Source: Draconibacterium sediminis (GTDB taxonomy: Bacteria; Bacteroidota; Bacteroidia; Bacteroidales; Prolixibacteraceae). Taken from it: a stretch of DNA of 62,945 nucleotides. Position numbers and translations under genes: made by a program. The stretch covers positions 1 to 62,945 of the forward strand of contig NZ_JRHC01000011.1 in NCBI RefSeq assembly GCF_000949475.1, given 5' to 3'. Positions 16,989 through 25,002 of this stretch are shown here, in pieces. Numbering within the stretch: position 1 is the stretch's first letter; each line of letters begins with the position of its first letter. Under the pieces are notes generated by a model. The model did no database searches. It worked only from the letters and a program-made list of their open reading frames with translations, and was not told the DNA's origin.

Positions 16989-18275
16989 ATGATATATTTC
17001 GAAAAAGGTTCTACCGAAACAGCACTCAGTGCTGAGGATCTGAAAAATGGCCTGTTTGAAGCTTTCGAAAAAATGGGAGCCAAACAAAAAGTTTTGGCCA
17101 TTCCTCCTGATTATACGCGACTTCCATCACGCGCAGGAGAACTCACCGAATTTGCCTGGGAATATTTCGGAGAACGTCTCACCGATGTACTTCCGGCGTT
17201 GGGAACGCACACTCCAATGACAATGGAGCAAATCAGCCACATGTTTGGAAAAATGCCAACCGAGTTGATTCGCGACCACGACTGGCGAAACGATGTGGTT
17301 ACGCTGGGCACCGTTCCCGCTGAATTCGTAAAGGAAGTTTCGGAAGGTGCCGTTGATTATTCATGGCCGGCACAGGTAAATAAAATTCTGGTTGAAGGCA
17401 ATTACGATTTGATTTTATCGATTGGTCAGGTTGTTCCACACGAAGTAGTTGGAATGGCCAATTACAATAAAAATATATTTGTAGGAACCGGTGGCGCCGA
17501 GGGCATTAACAAAAGCCATTACATCGGTGCGGCCTACGGTATGGAACGCATGATGGGACGTGCCGATACGCCTGTTCGGAAGATTTTTAATTATGCCTCC
17601 GAAAATTTTTCAAACCATATGCCTATCGTATATGTGCAAACGGTGGTTGGATTAAATAACGATGGCAAATTGCAAACATACGGACTTTTTATCGGCGATG
17701 ATTTTGAAGTGTTTGATAAAGCCGCAAAACTTTCGCTGGAAGTGAATTTTGAAATGGTAGACAAACCAATTGCGAAAGCAGTGGTTTGGCTCGATCCAAC
17801 CGAATTTAAAAGTACCTGGCTGGGAAACAAAAGTATTTACCGTACGCGCATGGCATTAGCCGACGGCGCTGAACTGATCGTTTTGGCTCCGGCTTTAAAG
17901 GAATTTGGCGAAGACCCTAAAATTGATGAGTTAATACGAAAGTACGGCTACTTCGGAACGCCTCACACCTTAAAACTTGTAGCGGAGAACGAAGATCTGC
18001 AAAATAACCTGGGAGCTGCAGCGCACCTTATTCACGGATCATCCGAAGGACGTTTTAACATCACCTATTGCCCGGGAAAAGGGAAAGAAAATATAACACA
18101 GCAGGAAATTGAGAGTGTTGGATTTAAATATGGCGATTACGATGAAGTAACAGCCAAATATGATCCGAAAAAGCTAAAAGACGGTTTCAACACAATGCCT
18201 GATGGGGAAGAAATATTTTACATTTCAAATCCGGCAATTGGGCTGTGGGCATACCGCGAACGTTTTGATTATTAA
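16989..18275 (+). CDS. LarA-superfamily nickel-pincer hydroxyacid racemase/epimerase homologue
   Basis: A 428-residue protein with the residues known to matter in Lactobacillus LarA. It has Asp41 and Arg44 (PPDYTRLP), His74 (ALGTHTPM), His151 (VVPHEVVG), the lysine exactly ten residues later that carries the nickel-pincer nucleotide (Lys161), and a histidine sixteen residues after that for nickel (His177). It therefore most likely uses the NPN cofactor to move a hydride at C2 of a 2-hydroxyacid. The family is now known to include D-gluconate 2-epimerases and malate and phenyllactate racemases. Its operon with sugar-acid genes points to an aldonate (D-mannonate/D-gluconate) rather than lactate. 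No larB, larC or larE is in the window, so cofactor synthesis must be encoded elsewhere. Confidence 0.85.
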   Translation: MIYFEKGSTETALSAEDLKNGLFEAFEKMGAKQKVLAIPPDYTRLPSRAGELTEFAWEYFGERLTDVLPALGTHTPMTMEQISHMFGKMPTELIRDHDWRNDVVTLGTVPAEFVKEVSEGAVDYSWPAQVNKILVEGNYDLILSIGQVVPHEVVGMANYNKNIFVGTGGAEGINKSHYIGAAYGMERMMGRADTPVRKIFNYASENFSNHMPIVYVQTVVGLNNDGKLQTYGLFIGDDFEVFDKAAKLSLEVNFEMVDKPIAKAVVWLDPTEFKSTWLGNKSIYRTRMALADGAELIVLAPALKEFGEDPKIDELIRKYGYFGTPHTLKLVAENEDLQNNLGAAAHLIHGSSEGRFNITYCPGKGKENITQQEIESVGFKYGDYDEVTAKYDPKKLKDGFNTMPDGEEIFYISNPAIGLWAYRERFDY

Positions 18276-18293
18276 CAAAAACAGACAGCAGAA

Positions 18294-19307
18294 TTGAGTA
18301 CTTCGAGCGAGAAAAAGAGCATAAACTGGGGAATAATCGGTGTAGGAAATGTAACTGAAGTTAAAAGTGGTCCGGCTTTTTATAAAGTCGAAAGCTCAAA
18401 GCTGGTTGCAGTAATGCGCCGAAATGACGAATTGGCTAAAGATTATGCCCGTCGCCACAATGTTCCGAAATGGTACAGCGACGGTTCAGCATTGATCAAC
18501 GATCCCGAAGTGGATGCAGTATATATTGCCACTCCTCCCGACACACATGCGTCGTACGCTATTGAAGCGTTAAAGGCCGGGAAACCGGTTTACATTGAAA
18601 AACCAATGGCGCGCAATTATTCCGAATGTTTGGAGATGCTTAAAGTTGCTGAAGAAACAAAAACACCGCTGTGGGTGGCCTATTATCGAAGAACTTTACC
18701 TGCGTTCTTAAAGGTAAAAGAGCTGGTAAAAAATGGCAGTATTGGCAAACCTTTAATGGTGAATATAAAATTGTATAAACAAGCTGCCGAAGCCAATCAA
18801 AAACCTGAAGAAATGCACTGGCATGTATTTCCGGAGATTGCCGGTGGCGGGCATTTTTTCGATCTTGCCTCACACCAAATGGATTACCTTGATTTTGTTT
18901 TTGGGAAAATCACCGAAGTTAAAGGACAAGCGGTTAATCAGGCCGGACTCTACCCTGCTGAAGATACTGTTACCGGAACCTGGAAACACGAATCAGGTGT
19001 TGTCGGCACCGGTAGCTGGTGTTTTGTTGTAGATGAAAAATCGGAGAAGGATTATATTCAAATTATCGGAGAAAAAGGCGAAATTTGTTTGCCTTGTTTC
19101 ACGCATGGCGACGTTATTGTAAAAAACCAAAATGGAACAGAAAAACTAAGTTTTAATAATCCGCAACACATTTCGCAAAACCTTGTTGAACAGGTGGTGA
19201 ATGAATTACTGGGAAATGGCACATGTGTGAGCACCGGCGAATCGGCGGCCCGCACCAGCCGGGTACTTGATGAGATGGTTAAAGATTATTATTCGGAACC
19301 ACAATAG
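18294..19307 (+). CDS. Gfo/Idh/MocA family oxidoreductase (cytoplasmic)
   Basis: A 337-residue NAD(P)-dependent dehydrogenase with no signal peptide. The N-terminal Rossmann motif is GIIGVGNVTEVKSGP, the catalytic lysine lies in YIEKPMARN (about residue 103), and the C-terminal domain has the family GGHFFDLASHQMDYLDF stretch with its conserved histidine. The start is a TTG at 18294, since no ATG lies nearer to the Rossmann fold; the gene begins 18 bp after the preceding stop. It probably oxidises or reduces a sugar, inositol or sugar-acid intermediate of the same pathway. Family membership is clear but substrate is not. Confidence 0.88.
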   Translation: MSTSSEKKSINWGIIGVGNVTEVKSGPAFYKVESSKLVAVMRRNDELAKDYARRHNVPKWYSDGSALINDPEVDAVYIATPPDTHASYAIEALKAGKPVYIEKPMARNYSECLEMLKVAEETKTPLWVAYYRRTLPAFLKVKELVKNGSIGKPLMVNIKLYKQAAEANQKPEEMHWHVFPEIAGGGHFFDLASHQMDYLDFVFGKITEVKGQAVNQAGLYPAEDTVTGTWKHESGVVGTGSWCFVVDEKSEKDYIQIIGEKGEICLPCFTHGDVIVKNQNGTEKLSFNNPQHISQNLVEQVVNELLGNGTCVSTGESAARTSRVLDEMVKDYYSEPQ

Positions 19308-19322
19308 GCACATTAGAACACA

Positions 19323-20453
19323 ATGAAGATTATTATTGACAATAAAATACCATATATAAAAGGAGCACTTGAACCTTTTGCTGAAGTTGTTTATCTGCCG
19401 GGAAGCGAAACTACTCCCGATGTTGTAAAAGACGCTGATGCAATTATTACAAGAACAAGAACCATTTGTAATGAGAAATTGCTTCGCGGTTCGAAAGTAA
19501 AATATATAGCAACGGCAACCATTGGCTTCGATCACATTGACACTGATTACTGCAAACAAGCAGGAATTGAATGGACCAATGCTCCGGGTTGTAATGCCGA
19601 GAGTGTAAATCAATATATTTCTTCAGCGTTGTGCTCATGGGCAATGCGCAAAAGAACCGATCTAACGGGGCTAACCATCGGAATTGTTGGTGTTGGAAAT
19701 GTTGGGAAACGCATTGCAAAAACCTGCAAAATTCTTGGCATGAATGTCCTGCTGAACGACCCTCCACGTGAACGGGCAGAAGGAAGTAGCGTGTTTGTTT
19801 CGCTGGAGACAATTCAAAACGAAGCAGACATTATTACCTTTCATGTTCCGTTGAATATGACCGGCGAAGATGCTACTTTTCACATGGTAGATGAAGATTT
19901 TCTGCAAAACCTGAAGAAAAATCCCCTACTAATAAATTCGTGCCGGGGAGAGGTTTGTGATTCAGATGCCATATACAATGCCCTTGAAGCAAACGATATT
20001 AAAGGTTTTATTGCCGATTGCTGGGAGAATGAACCAGAGATAAATCTCGATCTGTTAAACCTTTGTGAGTACGGCACCCCGCACATTGCCGGCTATTCAA
20101 AAGACGGCAAAGCCAACGGAACGAAAATGAGTGTACAGGCCATTAGCCGTTTTTTCGATTTGGGCATCAACAATTGGGCACCAACCAATGTTGAACTACC
20201 TGCAACTACAACCATTGAAATTGATGGCAAGCAACGCCGCGAATATTCGATTTTGGCGGAAGCTATTTTAAGCACTTACGATATTGAAAACGATGACGAC
20301 GACCTTCGGGATTCACCGCTAAAGTTTGAACAACTGCGAGGAGATTACCCTGTTCGCAGGGAGTTTAATACGTATACCATTGAAGCAAAAAATATTGAAA
20401 CAGAAACTTTGGAAAAACTGAAAGAATTAGGATTTAAAATTAAAAACAAATAA
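19323..20453 (+). CDS. pdxB: 4-phosphoerythronate dehydrogenase (PdxB)
   Basis: A 376-residue D-isomer-specific 2-hydroxyacid dehydrogenase. It has the NAD-binding motif GIVGVGNVGKRI, the PdxB-like region ATATIGFDHIDTDYC and APGCNAESVNQY, and the catalytic Arg (NSCRGEVC), Glu (WENEPE) and His (TPHIAGYSKDGKANGT). The C-terminal dimerisation domain of PdxB is present (about residues 285-376). It oxidises 4-phospho-D-erythronate in the DXP-independent branch of pyridoxal phosphate synthesis. Its place inside a sugar-acid operon, directly before gnd, is unusual. Both enzymes act on phosphorylated aldonates, so a shared link to pentose-phosphate flux is plausible. Confidence 0.9.
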   Translation: MKIIIDNKIPYIKGALEPFAEVVYLPGSETTPDVVKDADAIITRTRTICNEKLLRGSKVKYIATATIGFDHIDTDYCKQAGIEWTNAPGCNAESVNQYISSALCSWAMRKRTDLTGLTIGIVGVGNVGKRIAKTCKILGMNVLLNDPPRERAEGSSVFVSLETIQNEADIITFHVPLNMTGEDATFHMVDEDFLQNLKKNPLLINSCRGEVCDSDAIYNALEANDIKGFIADCWENEPEINLDLLNLCEYGTPHIAGYSKDGKANGTKMSVQAISRFFDLGINNWAPTNVELPATTTIEIDGKQRREYSILAEAILSTYDIENDDDDLRDSPLKFEQLRGDYPVRREFNTYTIEAKNIETETLEKLKELGFKIKNK

Positions 20454-20464
20454 TACGCAATAGC

Positions 20465-21919
20465 ATGAAAAAATTAGCTGATATTGGATTGATCGGGTTA
20501 GCTGTTATGGGCGAAAACCTGGTGCTAAACATGGAAAGCAAAGGCTACACAGTGGCCGTATACAACCGCACGGTTGAGAAAGTTGACAAATTTGTAAATG
20601 GCAGAGGAGCCGGTAAAAACTTTATCGGAGCGCATTCAATCGAGGATTTTTGTGCCTCACTGGAGAAGCCTCGTAAGGTTATGATGCTGGTAAAAGCAGG
20701 TCAGCCGGTTGATGACTTTATCGATATGGTTATCCCCCACCTTGAGGCGGGCGACATTATTATCGATGGCGGTAATTCACATTTTCCTGATACAATTCGC
20801 CGTACTAATTATGTAGAAAGCAAAGGATTGCTTTACATCGGAACAGGTGTTTCAGGTGGCGAGGAAGGCGCATTAAAAGGTCCTTCAATTATGCCTGGCG
20901 GATCGCCGGCTGCATGGCCACATGTGAAAGAGATTTTCCAGGCTGTATCGGCAAAAGTTGAAAGCGGCGAACCTTGTTGCGACTGGGTTGGCGAAGGCGG
21001 TGCCGGTCACTTCGTAAAAATGGTTCACAACGGAATCGAATATGGCGATATGCAGATTATCACCGAAGCCTACCAGTTAATGAAAGAATTGCTGGGAATG
21101 AGCAACGATGAAATGCACGAAGTATTCAAAAAATGGAACGAAGGTATTTTAGACAGTTACCTGATTGAAATTACACGCGACATTTTAGGTTATAAGGATG
21201 AGAATGGCGAGGAAACTGTAGAAATGATCCTCGACACAGCCGGACAAAAAGGAACCGGTAAATGGACAGGTATTTCAGCACTTGATCTGGGTATTCCGTT
21301 AACATTGATCGGCGAATCGGTTTTTGCACGCTGTTTGTCGGCCCAGAAAGATCTGCGTGTTCAGGCCTCAAAAGTAATTGAAGGCCCTAAACCGGAGTTT
21401 AAAGGCGACAAAAAACAATTTATCGACGATATTGAAAGTGCTTTGTTAGGTGCAAAGATAATCTCGTACGCACAGGGTTACAACCTGATGATGGAAGCTG
21501 CCAGCGAACACGGCTGGAACCTGAATTACGGTGGAATTGCCCTGATGTGGCGTGGAGGATGTATTATCCGTTCAGTTTTCCTTGGAGATATCAAAAAAGC
21601 ATTTGATAACAACCCTGAGTTACCAAACTTGCTGCTTGATCCGTTCTTCAAACAAAAAGTTGAAGAAGCACAGGCAGGCTGGCGTCGTGTTTGTGCAACT
21701 GCATTGGCCAACGGAATTCCGGTGCCTGCATTAACTTCAGCACTGTGTTACTTCGATGGTTTCCGCAGCGAACGTTTGCCGGCCAACTTACTTCAGGCAC
21801 AACGCGATTATTTCGGAGCACATACCTACGAAAGAGTTGATAAACCACGTGGCGAATTTTTCCACACCAACTGGACCGGCCGTGGTGGCGACACAGCATC
21901 GTCAACTTACAACGTTTAA
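20465..21919 (+). CDS. gnd: 6-phosphogluconate dehydrogenase, decarboxylating
   Basis: A 484-residue full-length enzyme converting 6-phospho-D-gluconate and NADP+ to D-ribulose 5-phosphate, CO2 and NADPH. The cofactor motif is GLIGLAVMGENL, with the NRT that favours NADP+ (residues 34-36). The substrate loop is GVSGGEEGALKGPSIMPGG (128-146), catalytic Lys185 and Glu192 lie in GHFVKMVHNGIEYGDMQ, and the C-terminal tail is conserved. It is the last gene of the LacI-led operon, ends at an intrinsic terminator, and lies 12 bp after pdxB. Neither zwf nor pgl accompanies it, which argues that 6-phosphogluconate may arrive from a kinase in the same operon. Confidence 0.95.
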   Translation: MKKLADIGLIGLAVMGENLVLNMESKGYTVAVYNRTVEKVDKFVNGRGAGKNFIGAHSIEDFCASLEKPRKVMMLVKAGQPVDDFIDMVIPHLEAGDIIIDGGNSHFPDTIRRTNYVESKGLLYIGTGVSGGEEGALKGPSIMPGGSPAAWPHVKEIFQAVSAKVESGEPCCDWVGEGGAGHFVKMVHNGIEYGDMQIITEAYQLMKELLGMSNDEMHEVFKKWNEGILDSYLIEITRDILGYKDENGEETVEMILDTAGQKGTGKWTGISALDLGIPLTLIGESVFARCLSAQKDLRVQASKVIEGPKPEFKGDKKQFIDDIESALLGAKIISYAQGYNLMMEAASEHGWNLNYGGIALMWRGGCIIRSVFLGDIKKAFDNNPELPNLLLDPFFKQKVEEAQAGWRRVCATALANGIPVPALTSALCYFDGFRSERLPANLLQAQRDYFGAHTYERVDKPRGEFFHTNWTGRGGDTASSTYNV

Positions 21920-21943
21920 ATTTTTTAGTAATACATATGAAAA

Positions 21944-21968
21944 GAGGAAGCATTTGCTTCCTTTTTTT
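21944..21968. terminator. Intrinsic terminator after gnd
   Basis: GGAAGC-ATTT-GCTTCC stem-loop followed by a run of seven T on the plus strand; on the minus strand the hairpin is followed by TCTTTT, so it may serve the convergent dehydrogenase gene too. Confidence 0.85.
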
Positions 21969-21987
21969 ATTTTACACCAAATTGGTT

Positions 21988-23025
21988 TTAGAAATTAATC
22001 ATCGCTTTTATTGCGCCAAATTTGTAGCCCTCAACAACATCAAAAGCCACCGGTGTTTCTTCTAGCGTAAATTCATGCGTAACCATTTTCGAAACTTGTA
22101 CCGCTCCGGAGATTACCAAATCAATAGCCTCTTCAACACAATGGTTTTGGCGGCGTACATTTATTACGTTTAATTCCTTTCGGCGCATTAAATCCATATC
22201 GAAAACATATTGCGCATCCGGTGGAATTCCTACCAATACCAGTTTCCCTCCCGGTTTCAGAATTTTTATCGCATTATTTACCGCCTCTTGCTCACCACTG
22301 GCTTCAAAAACCACATCAAGCAACAGTTCTTCCTGTTTTTGAACAGTCGCTTCTACATCCTCACTTGCAGGGTTTATTAACCACGATGCACCTATCTCAT
22401 CAGCTTTATTTAAGCGGTATTCCAATGGTTCTATCACTCCCACATTATTAACCTCGTCGGCCAACAATTTAAACAGAATGCTCAGTCCAATCGGCCCTGC
22501 GCCAAATATCCCAACGGTAGTTTCCTTTTTCTGAATCTGAGCCAGCTTAACCGCATAAACACCAATTGAAAGTGGCTCGATCAAGGCTGCCTGCCTGGTA
22601 TTCAATTTATCGGTTACCGGATAACAGGTAAACGAGGGCATAACAATGTATTCTGCCAAACAACCTTCAATCTGGCCGGGGCAACCTAAAAACTTATTAT
22701 TCCGGCAGGTATGCGGACGGCCCGCCAAACACTGATCGCAAGTGCCACAATGAACTGAAGGATCGACAACCACCAGGTCACCAACCTTAACATTACTTAC
22801 TTCTTTACCGGCTTCAACAATTACCCCCGAGCATTCGTGCCCTACCTTAAACGGGTATTCAACAACCTGCGAGCCAATCTTCCCTTCCGAGTAATAATGA
22901 ATATCCGATCCACAAACTCCAACAGTGGAGATTTTTACCTTCACATCCGTATCGCTCGTCAACACTGGTTCAGCTGTCTCTGTTAACTTCATCTGCCGAA
23001 TTCCGGTTAAAACTACTGCTTTCAT
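21988..23025 (-). CDS. Zinc-dependent medium-chain alcohol dehydrogenase (sorbitol/uronate dehydrogenase type)
   Basis: A 345-residue MDR-family dehydrogenase. Catalytic zinc ligands are visible in GVCGSDIHYYSEG and GHECSG, the structural zinc site in CGTCDQCLAGRPHTC, and the NAD motif GIFGAGPIGLSI at about residue 168. Relatives include L-iditol 2-dehydrogenase, L-threonine dehydrogenase and L-galactonate/L-gulonate 5-dehydrogenases. The FDMDLMRRKELNVINVRRQNHC segment is typical of polyol or sugar-acid members. It is convergent with the sugar-acid operon, so it may feed the same pathway (for example a ketouronate/aldonate interconversion) while being regulated separately. Substrate is not resolvable from sequence. 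Confidence 0.85.
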   Translation of the reverse strand: MKAVVLTGIRQMKLTETAEPVLTSDTDVKVKISTVGVCGSDIHYYSEGKIGSQVVEYPFKVGHECSGVIVEAGKEVSNVKVGDLVVVDPSVHCGTCDQCLAGRPHTCRNNKFLGCPGQIEGCLAEYIVMPSFTCYPVTDKLNTRQAALIEPLSIGVYAVKLAQIQKKETTVGIFGAGPIGLSILFKLLADEVNNVGVIEPLEYRLNKADEIGASWLINPASEDVEATVQKQEELLLDVVFEASGEQEAVNNAIKILKPGGKLVLVGIPPDAQYVFDMDLMRRKELNVINVRRQNHCVEEAIDLVISGAVQVSKMVTHEFTLEETPVAFDVVEGYKFGAIKAMINF

Positions 23026-23590
23026 TTTTTATAAGAATTAGCTATTTGCAAATTGAACACCGGCTTTGTTGCCACTTTTAGATTTTGACTAAAAATACGA
23101 TCTGTTATTATTCGTACCAAATAAAAACATTGAAAGATTTAAAACAAATCAGCTTTCTGAACACCCAAATTCTGCCGGGAACAATACAAAATGCTACATT
23201 CTTTACTGATGCTTTACACAACTATAAGAACATGATTTTTATCACAACATGCGCTTTATTTGCATTTTTCGAATAAATGGCGATTTTTTTCAAAAAAAAC
23301 TAAAACTATTCTAAAACATATTGTCAATATCACAAACACTGACAATCAGGACCATAAGTCTTATCAATAAGACCTTTTTAACAAACATTAATTAATTTTA
23401 AAAAATACTTAAGATTTAAATCATTTTTATACTATATTAGCGGAGCCTTATATGAATAAAACGATTTAGATACTTATTAGAACTACCTTTTCTCTATTAG
23501 ACCAATAAGTTTTCTGATCTAACTAAACTAGACTATGAACAATCGGGTTATCAACAAAAGATAACCCGCTTTTTTTTGGTAAAAACTGAA
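23026..23590. other. 565-bp intergenic region; possible plus-strand small RNA
   Basis: The sequence is very AT-rich and no convincing protein gene is visible; a 63-codon frame at 23085 has no family features. The right end holds a strong plus-strand intrinsic terminator although no plus-strand gene precedes it. It presumably ends a short transcript, perhaps beginning in the 23430-23460 region near TATATTAG. Confidence 0.45.
23544..23577 (+). terminator. Orphan intrinsic terminator
   Basis: Perfect 9-bp stem CGGGTTATC / GATAACCCG with a 7-nt AACAAAA loop, followed by C and eight T residues on the plus strand. The neighbouring genes both read on the minus strand, so the terminator belongs to an unannotated plus-strand transcript. 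Confidence 0.8.
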
Positions 23591-24928
23591 TTAGGCTAAA
23601 CGTTTCAGCAAGCGCATAAACCGGATGTAAAACAATATACCTGCTGTTCCCAAACCAACCAAATAGCCATACCATATTCCCTGAGGCCCGGCATTTAAAA
23701 CAAACGTAAAAACATAACTGGTTGGAATACCAATCAGCAAATAAGCAATAAATGCAATTAGCATTGGTGTGGTAACATCGGCCATTCCGCGCAACGAACT
23801 TTGCATTATAACCTGCAAGCCATCGAAGAGCTGAAAAACGGCGGCTATAATCAGTAAACTGGCTGCAACCTGAATTACGTTTTCGTCGGTGCTAAACATT
23901 AATGGAAGTACATTTCGTAACAATATAAATAGTAGTGCCGACAATGACATAACTATAAGTACCAAATGTGTAGATGCAAAAACCGCTCGCCGTAACGAGA
24001 GATAATCCTTGTCACCCATTTGATGACTTACGCGAATGGTATTGGCTTGCGAAATGCCGAGCGAAATCATATAGGTGAATGTGGCTAATCCGAGCGCTAC
24101 CTGGTGGGCTGCAAGCGGAGTTTCGCCCAGCCACCCCATCATTACCGCTCCAATTGCAAAGGCTGCAACTTCAACAATCAACTGAAAGCCGATGGGAATA
24201 CCAATTCGTAATAAAGCCACAATATCCTTTTTGAATATTTTTTGATAGCGGGCAAAAACAAAATATCGTTTAAACCGATTATTCCGAAGAATAAAATAGG
24301 CAAACAACAGTGGCATACAAATTCGCGAGGTAAGCGTCCCGATTCCAGCTCCCAGAAGTCCCATTTCCGGGAAACCGAACTTACCGAATATAAATACATA
24401 GTTCACCGCAATATTTATAACGTTGGCGCTGAGGGTAATTTGCATGGCAATCTTTGTATTTCCTATTCCTTCGAAAAACTGCTTTAAAGTGAAAAAGAAC
24501 ATAAAAGGCAGATATGACGCGCAAAGTAAGAGATAGTAAGGCCGGGCCAGGTGCAAAACATTTTCGGGCTGCCCCATAAACGGAAGAAAAAAGTATATGC
24601 TGAACATAAGAGCCGTTAAAGCCACTGATGCAGTAAGATGTGCTGCAATTCCATTTTTCAACCAAACAATAGCCTTTTGCAATTGATTCTGGCCAAAAGC
24701 CTTTCCAACCAAAGGTGTAAGCCCCATTGTTACGCCCATACCAAAAACCATCCCAATCATAAATACACTGTTGGCAAACGATGCTGCTGCAAGTTCAGTT
24801 GTTCCAACGTGTCCAACCATCATGTTATCGGCCAGCGATACGGTAACCTGTCCGATTTGCGATAAAACGATCGGAAGTGCCAGGGTTAGATTACGCCTGT
24901 AAAATGGAAGATAATCTTGAAATTTCAC
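23591..24928 (-). CDS. MATE-family multidrug/Na+ antiporter
   Basis: An inner-membrane exporter of 445 residues with twelve predicted helices. The N-terminal MATE pattern (LALPIVLSQIGQVTVSLADNMMVGHVGTTELAAASFANS) and the repeated second-half copy (RIGIPIGFQLIVEVAAFAIGAVMMGWLGETPLAAHQVAL) mark the pseudo-twofold NorM fold. It exports cationic compounds in exchange for Na+ or H+. It stands alone: 75 bp separate it from the DUF5916 gene upstream. No adjacent regulator is seen, and the natural substrate is unknown. Confidence 0.93.
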   Translation of the reverse strand: MKFQDYLPFYRRNLTLALPIVLSQIGQVTVSLADNMMVGHVGTTELAAASFANSVFMIGMVFGMGVTMGLTPLVGKAFGQNQLQKAIVWLKNGIAAHLTASVALTALMFSIYFFLPFMGQPENVLHLARPYYLLLCASYLPFMFFFTLKQFFEGIGNTKIAMQITLSANVINIAVNYVFIFGKFGFPEMGLLGAGIGTLTSRICMPLLFAYFILRNNRFKRYFVFARYQKIFKKDIVALLRIGIPIGFQLIVEVAAFAIGAVMMGWLGETPLAAHQVALGLATFTYMISLGISQANTIRVSHQMGDKDYLSLRRAVFASTHLVLIVMSLSALLFILLRNVLPLMFSTDENVIQVAASLLIIAAVFQLFDGLQVIMQSSLRGMADVTTPMLIAFIAYLLIGIPTSYVFTFVLNAGPQGIWYGYLVGLGTAGILFYIRFMRLLKRLA

Positions 24929-25002
24929 GCACCAAAGATACTTTTTTATTTGGGCTAATTAACGAAGCAAAAAAGAACGCTGAACAAGTTTTATGGTATT
25001 TA

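Noticed and set aside
23085..23276. 63-codon protein gene
   Set aside because: AT-rich, no family features, no promoter or ribosome-binding context distinct from background.
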